The notes beneath the pieces are model-generated. The model worked only from the letters and a program-made list of their open reading frames with translations, made no database searches and was not told the origin of the DNA. From Serinus canaria (lineage: Eukaryota; Chordata; Aves; Passeriformes; Fringillidae), in NCBI RefSeq assembly GCF_022539315.1, contig NC_066316.1:28955245-29019244 (forward strand): a stretch of 64,000 nucleotides of DNA, in the 5' to 3' direction. This document shows positions 13,701 to 26,894 of the stretch, piece by piece. How positions within the stretch are numbered: position 1 is the first letter of the stretch; each line of letters starts with the position of its first letter. A program made the translations under genes and the position numbers.

Positions 13701-13898
13701 AAATGTATCACGTTTATTTCACCTCAGTCATTTGCAACTTAAAACTGCAGGGGCTGACCAACCTTTTAAAAATTTGAGAACTCATGAAATAAATAAGTAA
13801 ATAAATAAATGGTGTTCAATAATCTGAAACCAAACCACAAATATTAATTTTTGAGAAGTCGCAATACATCAGTCAGTCAGAATAAATACTGGTGGCAT
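10711..13898. other. non-coding stretch, nothing recognised
   Basis: No gene, RNA or repeat family recognised apart from a short AAAT run at 13786-13810. Open frames reach about 102 codons (11009-11317, +) with no domain or splice context. Probably intronic to LRFN2. Confidence 0.5.
13786..13810. repeat. short (AAAT)n microsatellite
   Basis: Six AAAT/AAGT-type units in a row, one interrupted by a G. It lies about 90 bases from the 3' end of the following CR1 copy and appears to be independent of it. Confidence 0.85.
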
Positions 13899-14815
13899 AT
13901 AGAATTGTAGAATTGTTAATGTTGGAAAAGATCTTTCAGACCATTAAGTCCAGCTGTTAACCCAGCACTTCTGAGTCCAGCACTAAATCAGGTCCCTCAA
14001 TGGCATATGTACATGTCTTTTAAATACCTTCAGAGATGATGTCTTAACCACTCCCCTGGGTAGCCCCTTCTAACATTGAACACCTTTCCAGTGAAGAAAT
14101 TTTCCCTGACAGAAATCTTGACTCCCCTGGCACAACTTGAGGGGAATTTCCGCTTATCCTGTCTCTTGTTATCTGGGAGAAGAGACCAAACCTCACTTGG
14201 CTAAAGCCTCTGTCCAGGCAGGGGCAATAAGATTCCCAGCTCTGAGTCTCCTTTTCTCCAGGCTAAGCAACCCCAGCTCCCCCAGCCTCTCCTCATAGGA
14301 TTTGTGCTCCAGACCCTTCACCAGCTCCATTGCTCTTCTCTGGACATGCTCCAACTCCTCAATGTTCTTTTAGTGAAGGGTCCAAAACTGGCCACAGCAC
14401 TCAAGGTGATCACAGAGGGACAGTCACTACCCTGGTCCTGCTGGCCACGCTGTTTCTGATATAGGCCAGGATGCCACTGCCCTTCTTGGCCACACTGGCT
14501 CATGTTCAGCCATTGTTGAAAGTCCTTTTCTGCTGGCAGCTTCCCAGCCACTCTTTCCCAAGTCAGAAGAATTACAGTAGATTTCCCTCCCTCCTAGAGG
14601 AAGGATCCAGCACTTGGCCTTATTGAACTTCACACAGTTGGCCTTGGCCCATTGATCCAGCCTGCCTGGTTTCCTCTGCAAAACTTCCCATCTTCCCTCA
14701 ACAATGCCACCCAACCTGGTGTTGTGTACAAACTGGCTGAGGGGGTACTTGATCCCCTCATGCAGATCATTGATAAAGATATCAAAAATGACTGACCCAA
14801 ATGACTGAAGCCAGG
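13899..14815 (-). mobile_element. CR1 LINE copy, about 0.9 kb, mostly 3' UTR
   Basis: On the + strand this is the reverse complement of CR1: AGAATTGTAGAATTGTTAAT at the tail, then TTTTCCCTGAC, the CTTGTTATCTGGGAGAAGAG block, CTCCAGGCTAAGCAACCCCAGCTCC, TTTGTGCTCCAGACCCTTCA, TCCTGCTGGCCACGCTGTTT, CTCATGTTCAGCC and GATCATTGATAAAGATATCA. Read on the - strand, the last part encodes the end of the reverse transcriptase, seen as FINDLHEGIKYPLSQF followed by VHNTRLGG. The canonical ADD catalytic residues are replaced (VHN), so it is inactive. Similarity ends near 14815, where unrelated A-rich sequence begins. Confidence 0.95.
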
Positions 14816-17800
14816 GGAAAAAAAGAAACACAGCTGGAGGTCCATCACAGAAGGAAAGAAGAGATGGGAAGGGGGAAACTGAGGAGGAGATGTGTTTTAG
14901 ACAGGAATCTTGTATGTTGGAGTTAAGAACTACAGAGAGGTGGCAGACACAGTGGGACCCTGCTGTGGGACTGGTACCTGCCCCTCTATCAGACTCAGCA
15001 ATACTGTGGGGCGGCGCTGGTCCTGGTATACTGATAAGCACTGACAGCATCCACTTTGCCTGGGGGGGGGACAGCAAGTTCTTCTGTCTCTTTGTCCCCA
15101 CCATTACTGCTGGAAACATGTCCCTGCCCATGTCAGAGGCAGCTGCCAGGCCCCAAAATAATCCAGCAAAGCTCTTGCAGTGACTGCAGGCTCAAGAGGA
15201 CTCAGCTATGTCTCACACCTCTGTATTTACCTTGTCCTCCTTTCTTTTAAAAGCTATAAAGTCATATCTGAGATTATGTGCTTTTATGCTGGTGGCTTAG
15301 GGACGTGGAAGCCCGTATCAAATGGAATTGATCAAAGCAGCTGTGGAAACCACACCTGGCAGCAGTTTGTCTCTTGGGTGCATTTTGTCATCAAGTGCTT
15401 ACAGAGAGTTACAGACTTAGCTGGCCCCACCTAAGAGAGAGGCTTTGCAGGGTTTTCTGCTGAGCAGTGATAGAGACGGTGGTAAATAGCATTAATGGTG
15501 AGTGACAGTCGTGCCCTATTTTCTCCACATCACTCAGCTGTAAGTCAGCCACCTTCATTAGGGGAAAGTTTCCTTGTACTTTGCATAAAGCTCAATTTCA
15601 GACTGAATTATGGGGTGCAGAGTTACTAGGCAGGGATTTATACCTGTTGAGGGAATGGACTGGTAAATTCAGGTTATGAATATACACAGAAAAGAACAGA
15701 AGAAATGGAATAAACCTCTGTGAAATCTGGCACAGGCAGGATTCATGAAATAAGGCATAATCCATAGAACAACTGCAAGGGGAAGGGTATTGTTCAGCAA
15801 ATAAGCTACTTCATTAAAAATGTAAATGCCACTAGAGCTATAGATGAGTGCCAACATTCCAGCTTACTCGGAAGATGACAGGAAGGAATGATTGACAATT
15901 TTTTTTCTGCAGTTTAGATTCTGCTGTTTTTTCAATATCCAAAACATAAAGCTATGGACTGTATAAAATGTTTACTAAGTCTGAAAGTGAGCAAATTAAA
16001 AATATGCATAATCCATAGCAGAGTGTTAAATGAGAAACAATTTAATTAAAACAGTACCAGTGGTAGTAATATTATTTGCAGAGAGTCTGAAAGAGAACAT
16101 GCTTCTATGATCTTAACCCACGGATTGTTATGATGGATAAATACTGGAAAAGACATAACATGACAGTGTAGGGAGTAGAACTGACAGGATTAAATCAGTA
16201 TTTGATTTTGGACCAATGAGATATACAAAAGAAAATTTATTAACCTATATGTTTCTCCTATGTGTATATATAACTGTAGGTGCAACTCCATGTGCAAATA
16301 ACTTACAAATTCTATGAGATTTTCTATGATTAGTGCCACTAAATAATGAGAGCTGGGATTGTTATTAATCATTATTTTATTAAAATTGTAGTAATGATCT
16401 AGAAATAGACACATTAGATTTAAATGAGCTGTTGACTTTTAATTTGTTCATGATGATGTGTATCATTGAGGAGTAGTTCAGTATTTGGACATGGGTATAA
16501 GGGCAGATTCCCATGCCTGGAGAAAATGTGTTTTTCTCTTACCTGAGATAAATTAGTATATTAGCTTTTCACTCACCAGTACAGTGAAACAGACACCTGT
16601 AAAATACCATGCAGTAAGTTAATATAATTTCAAAAGTTAGCAAGTGATAAACATGAATTCAGAGTAATCCTGGTGGTTTATTAATAGATTTCACGATGTC
16701 AAATTTTCCTACCTGAGGAGCTGGTGTTCTGCAAAGCTAAGATAATGGAAGCATGAGATTAGTTACAAGAAAAATGGAGGTTTGATTTTCCTTATGAGCT
16801 GTGTGGCTTGCACTGTGGTTTCGAGACCATAGATCAGATCTAGTCAGTGTTGCTGCTCCTCATATGGGAAGCCTTGCAGGGAGAGGGATAGCACAACAGG
16901 AATGCAGTCAGGATGGCAGCAGGGAACCCCTGTACTTTCCTGGTTTTAGCCAGAGCCTCCAAAAGGCTCCAGGGCACCTCCTGCAGCAATGTGGCTGTTT
17001 CTTCAGTGACCCAAGACACCTTCTGCAAGGGTAGGTCTCACAGCGCTTCTATTTTCTAGTGAGTTCCAGCTCATCTGCTTGCTTTTTGCTCTACTGAGCT
17101 TCTCCGTAGGGATTCCATGGCACAGGGTGCCCCCCAGCTCCAAAGAATTGAGCCCCCATGGAAAGAACCACATGTCAGCAAGGGGGCTCAAAATTATTAT
17201 GCTCCTGCATACACAGTATCTGCACAGCCTGGGGATCCAGTTCTGGCTGGAAAGAGCTATAAATGTGAGGTATTATTAGCACATGGCTTTGTAGTAAGCC
17301 ACCCTCAGGCCACATTAAGGTTTTTGATGTTTCTCGGTTGCACTCTAAAGGGATTTTAACATGATTTCAGAGAAGGAAAGAAGAAAAAGAACTTCCAACT
17401 GCTTTTTAAATTTTAAATAAAAAATGAAACCACTTGTATTTTGATTTTCATTTCTGTTTGCAGCTGAAGATTTGTTTAGATGCAGGCTGAGCATCCTGAT
17501 TATTCTCTTTTAAAAGTGATGTTGATCTTTTAAAAATGTAAATGAAAATAAAAGATCTGATGACCTTTTTATTGAGGTCTTCAGAGAGCTGAGAGGAGCC
17601 TTCCCTGTCTTCCCGTGTTGCAGGAATACCTCCTGCTAGGGAACACAATATCAGGCTGAGTTAAAAATGCCCCAAGGGCCATATTGATGAGGGGAAGCTC
17701 ACTCTCCACGGCCTTTTTAACATTCAGCCACAGCGTAACTTGTTTGTTTCCTCCGTGTTGGAAATGTCAACAAATGTCACCCAAGTTCTTTGCTTTCCTT

Positions 17801-20800
17801 TCTTATCTTTTGACATATAATTTGATATGTGTGTGAGAGTGTGGGGTATATTAATAAAGGAACTTTACTCTCCAGTGTCTCAAAAGAGTGAGGGCAAGGC
17901 TGCACTGAAGAAAGGTTTCTTCTATTAGTTTTGCCATTAAGAAAAAAAAATTCTCTTCAAAAGACTAACTGAAGAGAGGGATCAAAAGAAGACCTGTTAG
18001 CTTAAAGTGGTCTATACTTCTTCTAGCATGGGGTTGGTCTGTATTCATTAGTCTAGGATTTTCTTTGAGACAAAGTTTGAGTGCTATGTCCAGATAATGT
18101 AAATATTCTTTTTAACAATGTGACTCCCATTGATTTCCTAGGAGACTTTACACAGATAAGACTTTTGGGTTCAAAATTTCTGAAGGCCTTAACTTTTCTT
18201 TATAACTTCATAAAATTTTCAGAGATTACTTACTTACCCAAAAGTGAGATTCCCAAAGGGTCTCAAGGATACCCAAAGCCTGTAGGTGTTATTTTTTTTT
18301 AATATATCTGCAGCAGTTCCTAAGCCACTAAGATTCTTTGAAATTGCAGCCTTTGCCTTTAATGAGACTGCTGATATTTGGGTTGAATTAGCCTTTGAAA
18401 ACAGTAATTTATTATACATTATAGCACTAGGTACATAATATAATTAGACTAGGTAGAATATGACATTTAACATTTATAAGGCACTTTTTGAGCAAGTATA
18501 ATTATTTAATTAGGGCAGTGCTGAGAGGGCCCCAAAGCAATTTGGTATATAATTTGCTTATATTATGTGAATGCATCGAAAGAAACAATTTTGGCCCAAA
18601 TTGCTTTCAAATGTGTGGACAGGACAGAAAAACAATGAGGAGGGAAAGTCTTTGATTTCATTGTAAGGACAGAGAACTCACATGGGAAAATATTAAGAGA
18701 GTTTCCAAAGGACAAATACCAGTTTTCTGTGACAAAGCTGTGAATTTAATTGCCTGTGCACAACAAGATCATCTTTCTTTTTCATCTTCAGCTGTTTCAT
18801 ACACACTAAATTCTGATGATTTATATACTTCTGCAATGTGTTAAACAATTCTTTTTCATCTTTAACAGTCAGATGTTCCAACTATTTGTAGACAGTTAGT
18901 CATTGCTATATATATTTCATTTTTTGTTTTGTTTTTTATTCCAATCTGTCCTCCTCCTAAAAAAAAAAAAAAAAAAGATAAAAAAGTTCTATTAAAGCAT
19001 CCATGGATCCATCTGGGAAATTAATAGCCTGTAAAGCATTCAAAGACTTGTATCAATGATATGCTGCCTCCTTAGGGGAATGGGCTCTGACTGCAGTTTT
19101 CAGCAGCCAGGGTGGAACAGGATGGCAAGGTTGAAGCCCTGGGCTTGCAGTTGTGCCACTGTCAGTAATCTCCAGTCTCCTGCCTTTCTTTCCATTTCCA
19201 GCCATGGAAATTTCCATGAAAATTTTACAAGACCAAGGCTATGAAAGGCCAAATACATACCTCATCACTCCAGGATTCCTAATCAGGAGTACCTGAAATT
19301 GAATTTTTGAAGTTATATAATCTTAAACAATTATTGTTATAAGAAGGTGAAAATGTCACAGGAAAAATAACAATTCTTGTATAATTCTTCCATGTTTTAT
19401 CAATTTGTGACCAATTTAACCAACCTATTCAAGTCCCATAGTTAAATTTCATACTAAATTTCCTTTTGCACTACAGGAATGAAAAACTCTTTAAAATTAT
19501 GTATGACTGAGATACTCAGGTGGAGAAACTGATTTTACCTTAATTCTGATGATCGAATTTTTCTACACTGGTGGAAGCAATTATTTTTGTACTAATTATT
19601 TTAATTGTGAAATGATAAACAAGGGTTAGATGCTGAAACCTTTAAGTGACTCCAGCACATCTCCAGTTGAGGTATAACTAGGGTCAAGAAGCCCACAATC
19701 CTTGCCATTTTTCTCCCATGTTTACTTCATCCAACCTCTTATTTAGATCATTTCTGTGCAAAGGAGTTGAACAGCAGCCTTTAAAATCAGGCCTGTCATT
19801 AAAGAATATTCTCCTTATGCCAGCAATCTCTTGCAGAAATTATAACTTCCTACAAGGCAACCAATTCAAGCATAGTGGTTTGGAAATGCTGGGAAATAGT
19901 GAATTAGGTGCCTGAAAAGATAAGGGACCTGTTGCATTTTTTCCCCAGCTATTTGTGCTTTGATTAATCATTTGTTTGCATTTTGATAAGCAGCTGCACT
20001 GTGTGAGTATATTCCAACCTTGAGATGTTTATATTATTTCAGGACATTGCATCATATGCAAAGCAGTTTCCCAGCTGCTTCCTGACTCATGCTGGTAAAG
20101 GAGTAACTCACACATTTACTGGATTTTGAGGGTGGTAAAATCCTAGAAACTGAAGTCTTCTCATCAATAGACACTTTAACAAGAGAAATTATATTTCTTT
20201 CATACTTCACCAATACAGCAGTGGTTGTCAGGTTGTGAACAGTTTGACTGAGGGATTATTTTGGCTCTATTTCACACAGAGATACAAACTTTCTTTATTT
20301 GAGGTGAAACATGCTGCAAATATTTTGGGCTTGTATGTCACTGCAGCGATGATGTACCCACTTCCACAGGTAGCAATAAAACTTGTTTTGTTATCAGGTC
20401 CTCATGTACTGGGGAGCAGTGAAGCAATTCACAGGTATTCCTACAAGCTCCATCACTGATTTAGGGTGTGCCTTTCTGTTTGCAGGTTCTCCCTGTGGCT
20501 ATACTCTATCATCTTTCATGGCAGTGTCTCACCACATTCCTCAGCGTGAGCTGTGGTCAGATGGAAGAGATGATACTTGAGGGAAATATTTCTATGTTAT
20601 GTTGGGTTCAGCCTGTTTTCTGACCTTCTTTGTGTCATTTCTGTGTTCCAAGGCTCTTTTCTTGATGACAAACATGCATATATACCTCTGGGGATGGAGC
20701 TTTTCTTTACAGGTTTGAATCCCTTAGATTGTATTCATAGCCATATTATATAAAACACTTTTTTTCTGGAAAGACATTAAAATGCACAATTCCACGTGAT

Positions 20801-21664
20801 TTTTAGTTCTCATCTTTCAGCAGGGAAAATTTGCCTGTTCAGGTTCATTGCTGTAATGAACCACATGCATTGAACCATCAAGCCAGGAAATACAGAAAGT
20901 CAGGACAAGAAGAGACATGGAACTGGGACCCTTCCTTTGTTTATATGTCATAACTAATCCTTTTTTATTGGTGTTCTCAGTTTCTTTCCATAGAGTCAGG
21001 AGCACAAATCTGCCTTCCTTCACTCACCCCACCCACCCCCTCTTTGCACCCCACTCCTCTGACAATCATAGGAAAAAGTGATGACTTCAGCTGCATTCAC
21101 TATTTACCTGAACTGGGGGAAAAAAGAAACCAAAGGTAAAAAAAAAAAGAAAAAAAAGTTATTTCAGTTTATTTACGTGGCAATAACAAAAGGGGGAGTC
21201 TAGGACGTTTGCTTCCCTAAGCAAAATTTGGTTCCAATCATTCTCAGTCATTTTAACAAAGAATTGATTTCTAGCAATGAGTTTACCATAATTTATCAAC
21301 CAGTGCAATCTGACCCTGTTTGTGTATAGAATATTGATCCATGAATGTTGGTGGCTCTCAGCAATGCCTGGTACCTGAGCCAGGGCTACAAAGTGTGATG
21401 GATGAAGGAAATCATTAGCTTGTGCTCTGGAATGAGGTATTTGCTATAATAAGAGCTGGTTTGACAGAATCATCCTCAGTGGAAATTAATTTCCTTATGA
21501 ACAGAGTTCATTATTGTAGAACTCACTGGTTACTTGTCTGCATTATGTTCAAAGTTGCAAGAGAGGTGATGTACAATACAAGGGCAGAATCTGTTTTGCC
21601 TCTGCACTGAGATCAAGAATGCCCTTTAGATAAGTAACATTAAAATACACAGCCTATTTACACT
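14816..21664. other. non-coding stretch with homopolymer runs
   Basis: No gene recognised. Open frames here are at most about 100 codons (97 codons at 14890-15183, +) and lack protein-like features. Simple sequence includes a G9 run near 15061-15069, a 19-A run at 18959-18977 and an A-rich stretch at 21121-21158. AT-rich blocks around 16000-16450 and 18420-18620 look compositionally distinct but cannot be assigned. Confidence 0.5.
18959..18977. repeat. poly(A) run, 19 A
   Basis: An uninterrupted run of 19 A that follows a C/T-rich stretch. No target-site duplication or retrocopied body was recognised upstream, so it is called simple sequence, not a retroposon tail. Confidence 0.85.
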
Positions 21665-22345
21665 GCAGAATAGTTGAGATTGAAAGACACCTTGGGAGAT
21701 CATTTAGTCCACCTGCCTGCTCAAAGCAGGGTCAGCTAGGACAGGTTGGCCAGGACTGTGTCAGGCAGGACTTGAACATATCCTAGGATGGCGACTCCTT
21801 GTGTTCTCTGGAAAACTAATTCTGGTATTTAACTGCCTTCACAGTAAAACATTTTCTTGTGTTGAAGTGGAATTGACTGCATTTCAATTTTGTTTATTTC
21901 TTCTTGTCCTGTCACTGAATACAACTGAGAAGACTCAGGCTCCATCTTCTTTATTTTCCCACATCAAGTATTTGTAGATACTGGTAGGATTCCTCCTAAG
22001 CCTTCTCAAGGCTGAACAGCCCCAGCTATCTCAGTCTGTCTTCATGACAGAGTAGCTCCAGCCCTTTAACCAGCTTTGTGGCACTTGTCTGAGCTAACTT
22101 CAGTATGGCCTTGTGTCTTTTGCCCTGGGGATGTCATGGCTGGACCCACCCACAAGTGTCTCACCAGTGCTGAGTACAGGGGAAGGAACGCCTCCCTCAG
22201 CTGCTGGTAACACTTTGCCTGAAGGTTGTTGTTGTTCTTTGCCACAAAGGCATGTTTCAGATGCAAGTTCAGCAAGGTGTCCACCAGGACTCCCAGATCA
22301 CTTTCACAAAGCTGTTTTCCAGATGGCTGGCCTTTCATCAGGAAA
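21665..22345 (-). mobile_element. diverged CR1 LINE fragment (older subfamily)
   Basis: Reverse-complement CR1 landmarks, more diverged than the other copies: TTTAGTCCACCTGCCTGCTC, GGTCAGCTAGGACAGGTTG, CCAGGACTGTGTCAGGCAGG, CTTGTCCTGTCACTGAATAC, AAGGCTGAACAGCCCCAGCT, TCTCAGTCTGTCTTCATGAC, AGCCCTTTAACCAGCTTTGT, GTGCTGAGTACAGGGGAAGG and GTCCACCAGGACTCCCAGAT. The 'agcagggtcagctaggacag' type of 3' end marks a different CR1 subfamily from the copy at 13899. Similarity becomes unclear beyond about 22345. Confidence 0.85.
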
Positions 22346-25300
22346 GGAGCTGGGGTTTTGGTTGTACCTGCAGAAGATCCAGTTGATGTCTTTCTCATAG
22401 TTCCTGGAGCTGTGCAGTGTGCTGACCTTGTCACAGCCACATCACGTGGTGACACAGACCCTTTGGCAGCCTTTGGGCAAAGCCTCAGTCCCACCAAGAG
22501 GTCCCAAATGTGCATGAATGCATTCTCCCTCGGGAGCTTGGTCCCAAGGGAGGTCTCTGATGTGCTAGGGATACTTCCTCCAGGGGGGTCTGGAGACTGT
22601 TCCCTGCTGTGTGTCAGCACCATTGGAGAGCCCCCAGGGAAGTTTTTGGTTTCCCTCTGGGCACCAATTGCTGTGTCTGCTGCCTGCTGCTGCTCTGTGC
22701 TTGTGGTGCACACCAGCACCAACGTGGCTTGCAGCTGAATCAACTTTGTGGATGCTGACAGGTATTTAGCACTTCCTATTGTGCTGTCTTTTCTCCAGGT
22801 CCCAATGTGTTATTAAATCCTTAAATATAACGTTATGTTTTGACTCCCAGTACTGTCTACTGGGCAACATAATTTGCCTCTTCAGTTACTGATGAAAATA
22901 AAGCATAGAGTGGGATAACATCTGAACAGAGATTACAGACTAAATTACCAGGAAAGGGGATGAAGCATCCTAACCCTTATTCCAGTGCCTGCATTACATT
23001 TTACTTTTATTTGCTGTGGATTAGTAACTCTTTGCTGTTACCAAGGAAATGAGAGACTCCTGGGCATCTGGCACACCCACAGTGCACTCTTACCATAGAT
23101 GAATAGGAAAGGAAGCATGAGTATACTTCAGTGCATGTCAGAGACCCAAGGAAAAAAAAGCTATTGCAAAGAGATAAAGTAAACAAGATTATCTGAATGA
23201 AATCAAGAAATACTTTCAGAGGAGGTTAAACTGTTGTATTTGTTTAGAGCTCTTCAGCAAAATCAAAGATTTGATGCTTTTTTGAGGAAAGAAGCATCAA
23301 ACGCTCTCTGCTATCCTGGAAATGACTCTGCAGAGGGCCTTCCACAGATGTTTTCTTCATCATTCTTATTTTTATTGTCAGGAGGTACCACTGAGTAGCT
23401 CTGTATAAGAATTGTACTACAGTTCCAGTACATTGGAAAGGGGTATTTTGCCATTTTTGGTGGCTTTTTCAAGGAGTTTGTGACTCAGAGGTCCATGTCT
23501 TGAAATCCTTACTCATATTTCACTTGGGCAAACCTCCCACAGGTTATAAAAATGGAGATTTTGGAATCTAGTGCAGAAAAAGGAGGGATCAGTCTCCAGA
23601 ATTCAGACATACAATGTGCTTTCCGTAAGTCAACAGGCATAAAGCACCATGAGTGGGAAAATTCCGAGCAGAAAGTAATTCCTGCAGGGTGGACACTTCC
23701 TTTCCATTCTGACCAGTTGTTACAAGGACGTGCTTGTGTTTGCAGACCTTGCTGTGAACAAACTCAGAAGTGAGAAAATGAGTTGAGTGTATGTTGGGCA
23801 GATAAATTTCATCTGGGAAAGCAGCACCCAAATGGGTGTTATAAAATATTTCTGAGACTGAAAGGTTCTACTCTGTGAGTTGCTTGGTTGAGGTAAGAGA
23901 TGTGCTCCTTAGGTCATTTAAACATGTGTTGGAAGACCACTGTGGATTGTGATAATCCAAGATTTAATTTTTTTATTTCCTGAACTATTATTATCTGATT
24001 ATTTTAATCTCTTCTTTTATATGAACATCTGTCTCCTGAGAAGAATTTCTGTAATTTTCTCACACCTCGTGATTATGTGTATACAAGTAGCATAAGGGAG
24101 AAGATGGAGATTTTCTCCCATATTTAAACTGAAAAACTCATTCAAAACAAAAATTTTCCATCAACACAAAAAACAACTTCTCATGATGATCATGGTGAGG
24201 AGCAAGGGACTCTCAAGATCACTGAATTTCAGCACCTCTCTCTTTAAAGGCCACACCTCAATCCAGGAGGCCAACACCTTTTCTCTCACAATAGCAGATC
24301 TGCCATCCCAGTCTGAGCTTCCTGCTTTGGGGAAGGAGCCCTGTGGGCCTGAAGCAGCTCTGGTTTTATCCAGAGGCTCAGTTTCCCCCATACTTCTCAG
24401 TCAGATCAAGTGTAACCTTTGTGCTGGTCTTATCCAGGCTGGTGGATTTTGGCAGGGAGTGAGGGTTATGTGTTCCTGCTGGTCTACTTAGATGTGACAT
24501 CAACCTTGGGTACAACTGGCCAAAGTGGATTGAGGCATTTGTAGATCCTGTCAAGCACAGGGCTGTATTTAATTAGCTCAGTCTAATGCAGAGAGACCTT
24601 TGCCACTCCTCGTGCCTGCTGGACATGCAAGCCAGTGGCTCAGTGCCCTTACTGTGCTCTGCACTCTTCACCAGGGTCTCCTCTGACTGCAGACCCTGTG
24701 GAAGAAAGGAACAGCAGCAATCATCACTTTTCCCCACTTCTCCTGGCTGAAACATTGTAGTTTTCCCACCCTGGAAGGGAAGTTGTATTTCAGTTTTCCA
24801 TGACATTTGTTTGCTACTGATAGGAAGATTTTACTGCTCTGCTGAAGGAAGCAGATGCTTGTTTACTAATATAGGGGAGATTTTAATGTATGTCAGACTG
24901 GTATTTTATAGAAAGAGTTAGCTTCCAGACACTCTGGGTACCATCAAGATAGTATGTTTTGCTTTGTAATTGTTCTACAGGACTCTTATTCTTTCTGGAA
25001 AATATTGATTTTACTTTCCACCTCAAAGCTTGAACCCTCCTTCTGATTATTTCCTGATGATAGGTGGAGAATTTAAGAAGGGAAACTCTAATAATGTTGG
25101 TCGTTGTTTCCATATTAGCCCAACAGAAAATAAAAATGTAACCTTTGGGATGTGTTGCAATTTACTGAAAAATTCAATATATTCTTGGAGCATTCTTATG
25201 AACAGTGAAGAAAGTGCATCTGCTGTACTATGAGAATGCCTCTAATTATTTCCCCTTGATTTTGTGTTAATGCATCTAGACCTAAGGGCAGGGAAGAGTG

Positions 25301-26244
25301 TGTTGTATCTACTACAAATAAATCAGTGCAATTAACTGCTGATATATGCAAACTGACCTTAAGTGCTAATACATGTCTGTTTCTAATATCAGGAATCTAA
25401 CTTAGAACAGGCAGTAAAGGGATCTGGCCTTGGATCAATGGAGGAAATTTCTTGAACAAATTGGGACCACAGAGGTCAGTCTTCTGAAAAACATAATTAA
25501 ATTGGGACTGAACTGGAAGCCTCACACATCAAAGAACTGCAGTGATCAAATGATTAGGGAATGAAGGGGGGTGGGATGCAGCAGAAAGCAAGAAAGAAAC
25601 AGCAAAGAGTGTGTAAGACAGCAGCTTCAGAGATGGCATTTGAGAAGCAGAAAGAGTTTAGAGGCGCAAAAAAGGAAAACTAGTCAAAGACAGACTAAAT
25701 AAAAAAACCCAAAATGTATGTGAGAAACAAATACCCGGATATGCTGGTACACACTAGAAAGTAAAGAGTATGTAAGGAAATGAACAATAAAGCATGCAGA
25801 AAGGCAGTATTAGGAATGTAACAAGAAAATCCTTGGGTAATGGAGCCTGTTGTTGGCAATATAAATTTAAATGCAGCATATAGCAGCTGGCTGCTCTGAT
25901 CTGATAAGGCTCATTCTGAGCATAGTTGGTGAGCAGAAACTGCAAAGTGAAGCAGAATATATATTTGAAATATTGGGGTCTTATATATTTTATTTTATCG
26001 CATGTTTTCCCTTCATTTTAATTTTAAGAGACTTGTTCTTTTTTTTTTTTTTTGCTGACTTAGTGCCAGTGAAAGATGCTGCACAGAGAGCCCTGGGGAT
26101 TGAAGACTTTTGTTTCCTCATAAATAAACATAGCAAGTGTAGTAGAAAATCGGCTTTCCACTCACCTTCCTCCAGACTAACCTGAAAGACTTTCCATCAT
26201 TCCTGGAACAAGGTCTCTGCAGAGCAGACAGAGTTTGATGAGCA
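22346..26244. other. non-coding stretch; 22346-22740 moderately GC-rich and open on both strands
   Basis: Immediately next to the CR1 copy, 22346-22740 is richer in GC and stays open on both strands (225 codons on -, 170 on +, both starting inside CR1 or ending at this block). Neither translation has a recognisable domain. The rest is AT-rich with a 15-T run at 26039-26053. Nothing else recognised. Confidence 0.45.
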
Positions 26245-26880
26245 GCTCAGCATGAGCTGGCACTGTGCAGCATGGAGAGCCAACCATATCCTGGGCTGCA
26301 TCCAAACCAGCGTGGTCAGCAGGGCCAGGAAAGTGGTTTTACCCCTTTACTCTGTTCCTGTGAAACAACTCCGAGAGTGCTGTGTACATTTCTGTGCCCC
26401 CAGCATAGGAAGGATGTAGAACTATTGCAGCAAGTGCAGAGGAAGGCCATGAAGTTGTTAAAAGAACTGGAGCACCTCCCTGACAAAGACAGGTTGAGAG
26501 AGTTGGGTCTGTTCAGCCTGGAGAGGAAAGGGATTCCTGAGATTCACAGGAACCTTTCAGTGTCTGAAGGGGGCCTGTAGGGAAGCCAGAGAGGGACTCT
26601 TCCTCAGGAACTGTAGTAACAGGACAAGGGAGAATGGCTTCAAGCTGAAAGATAGTAGGTTTATTTTGGATGTTAGGAAAAAGTTCTTTCCTGTCAGGGT
26701 GGTGACATACTGACACAGGTTGCCCAGGAAAGTTGTGGATGTCCCATCCCAGGAGGTGTTCAATACCAGGTTTGTTGGCATTTCAAGCAACCTGGTCTAG
26801 GGAAAGGTGTCCCTGAAGTGGGGGCTAGAACAAGATAATGTTTAAGGTCCTTTCCAGCCCAAACCATTCTATGATTCAAT
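26245..26880 (+). mobile_element. CR1 LINE 3' UTR copy, about 0.64 kb
   Basis: A + strand CR1 with landmarks in order: GTGGTCAGCAGGGCCAGGAA, GAGTGCTGTGTACATTTCTG, AAGTGCAGAGGAAGGCCATG, CTGTTCAGCCTGGAGAGGAA, GGATGTTAGGAAAAAGTTCT, GGTTGCCCAGGAAAGTTGTG, GATGTCCCATCCCAGGAGGT, CCTTTCCAGCCCAAACCATT and a short CTATGATTCAAT tail. It is 5'-truncated and has no reverse transcriptase. It ends about 15 bases from the tail of an opposite CR1 copy. Confidence 0.95.
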
Positions 26881-26894
26881 CAAACAGCACCCTC

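Noticed and set aside
14427..15131. 234-codon frame on - as a gene
   Set aside because: Its C-terminal half is CR1 sequence (INDLHEG, RLGG) read partly through the 3' UTR, and the N-terminal half has no domain; it is a chance fusion frame.
22066..22743. 225-codon frame on - as a protein gene
   Set aside because: Its last third lies in a diverged CR1 copy, there is no recognisable domain, and the opposite strand is equally open.
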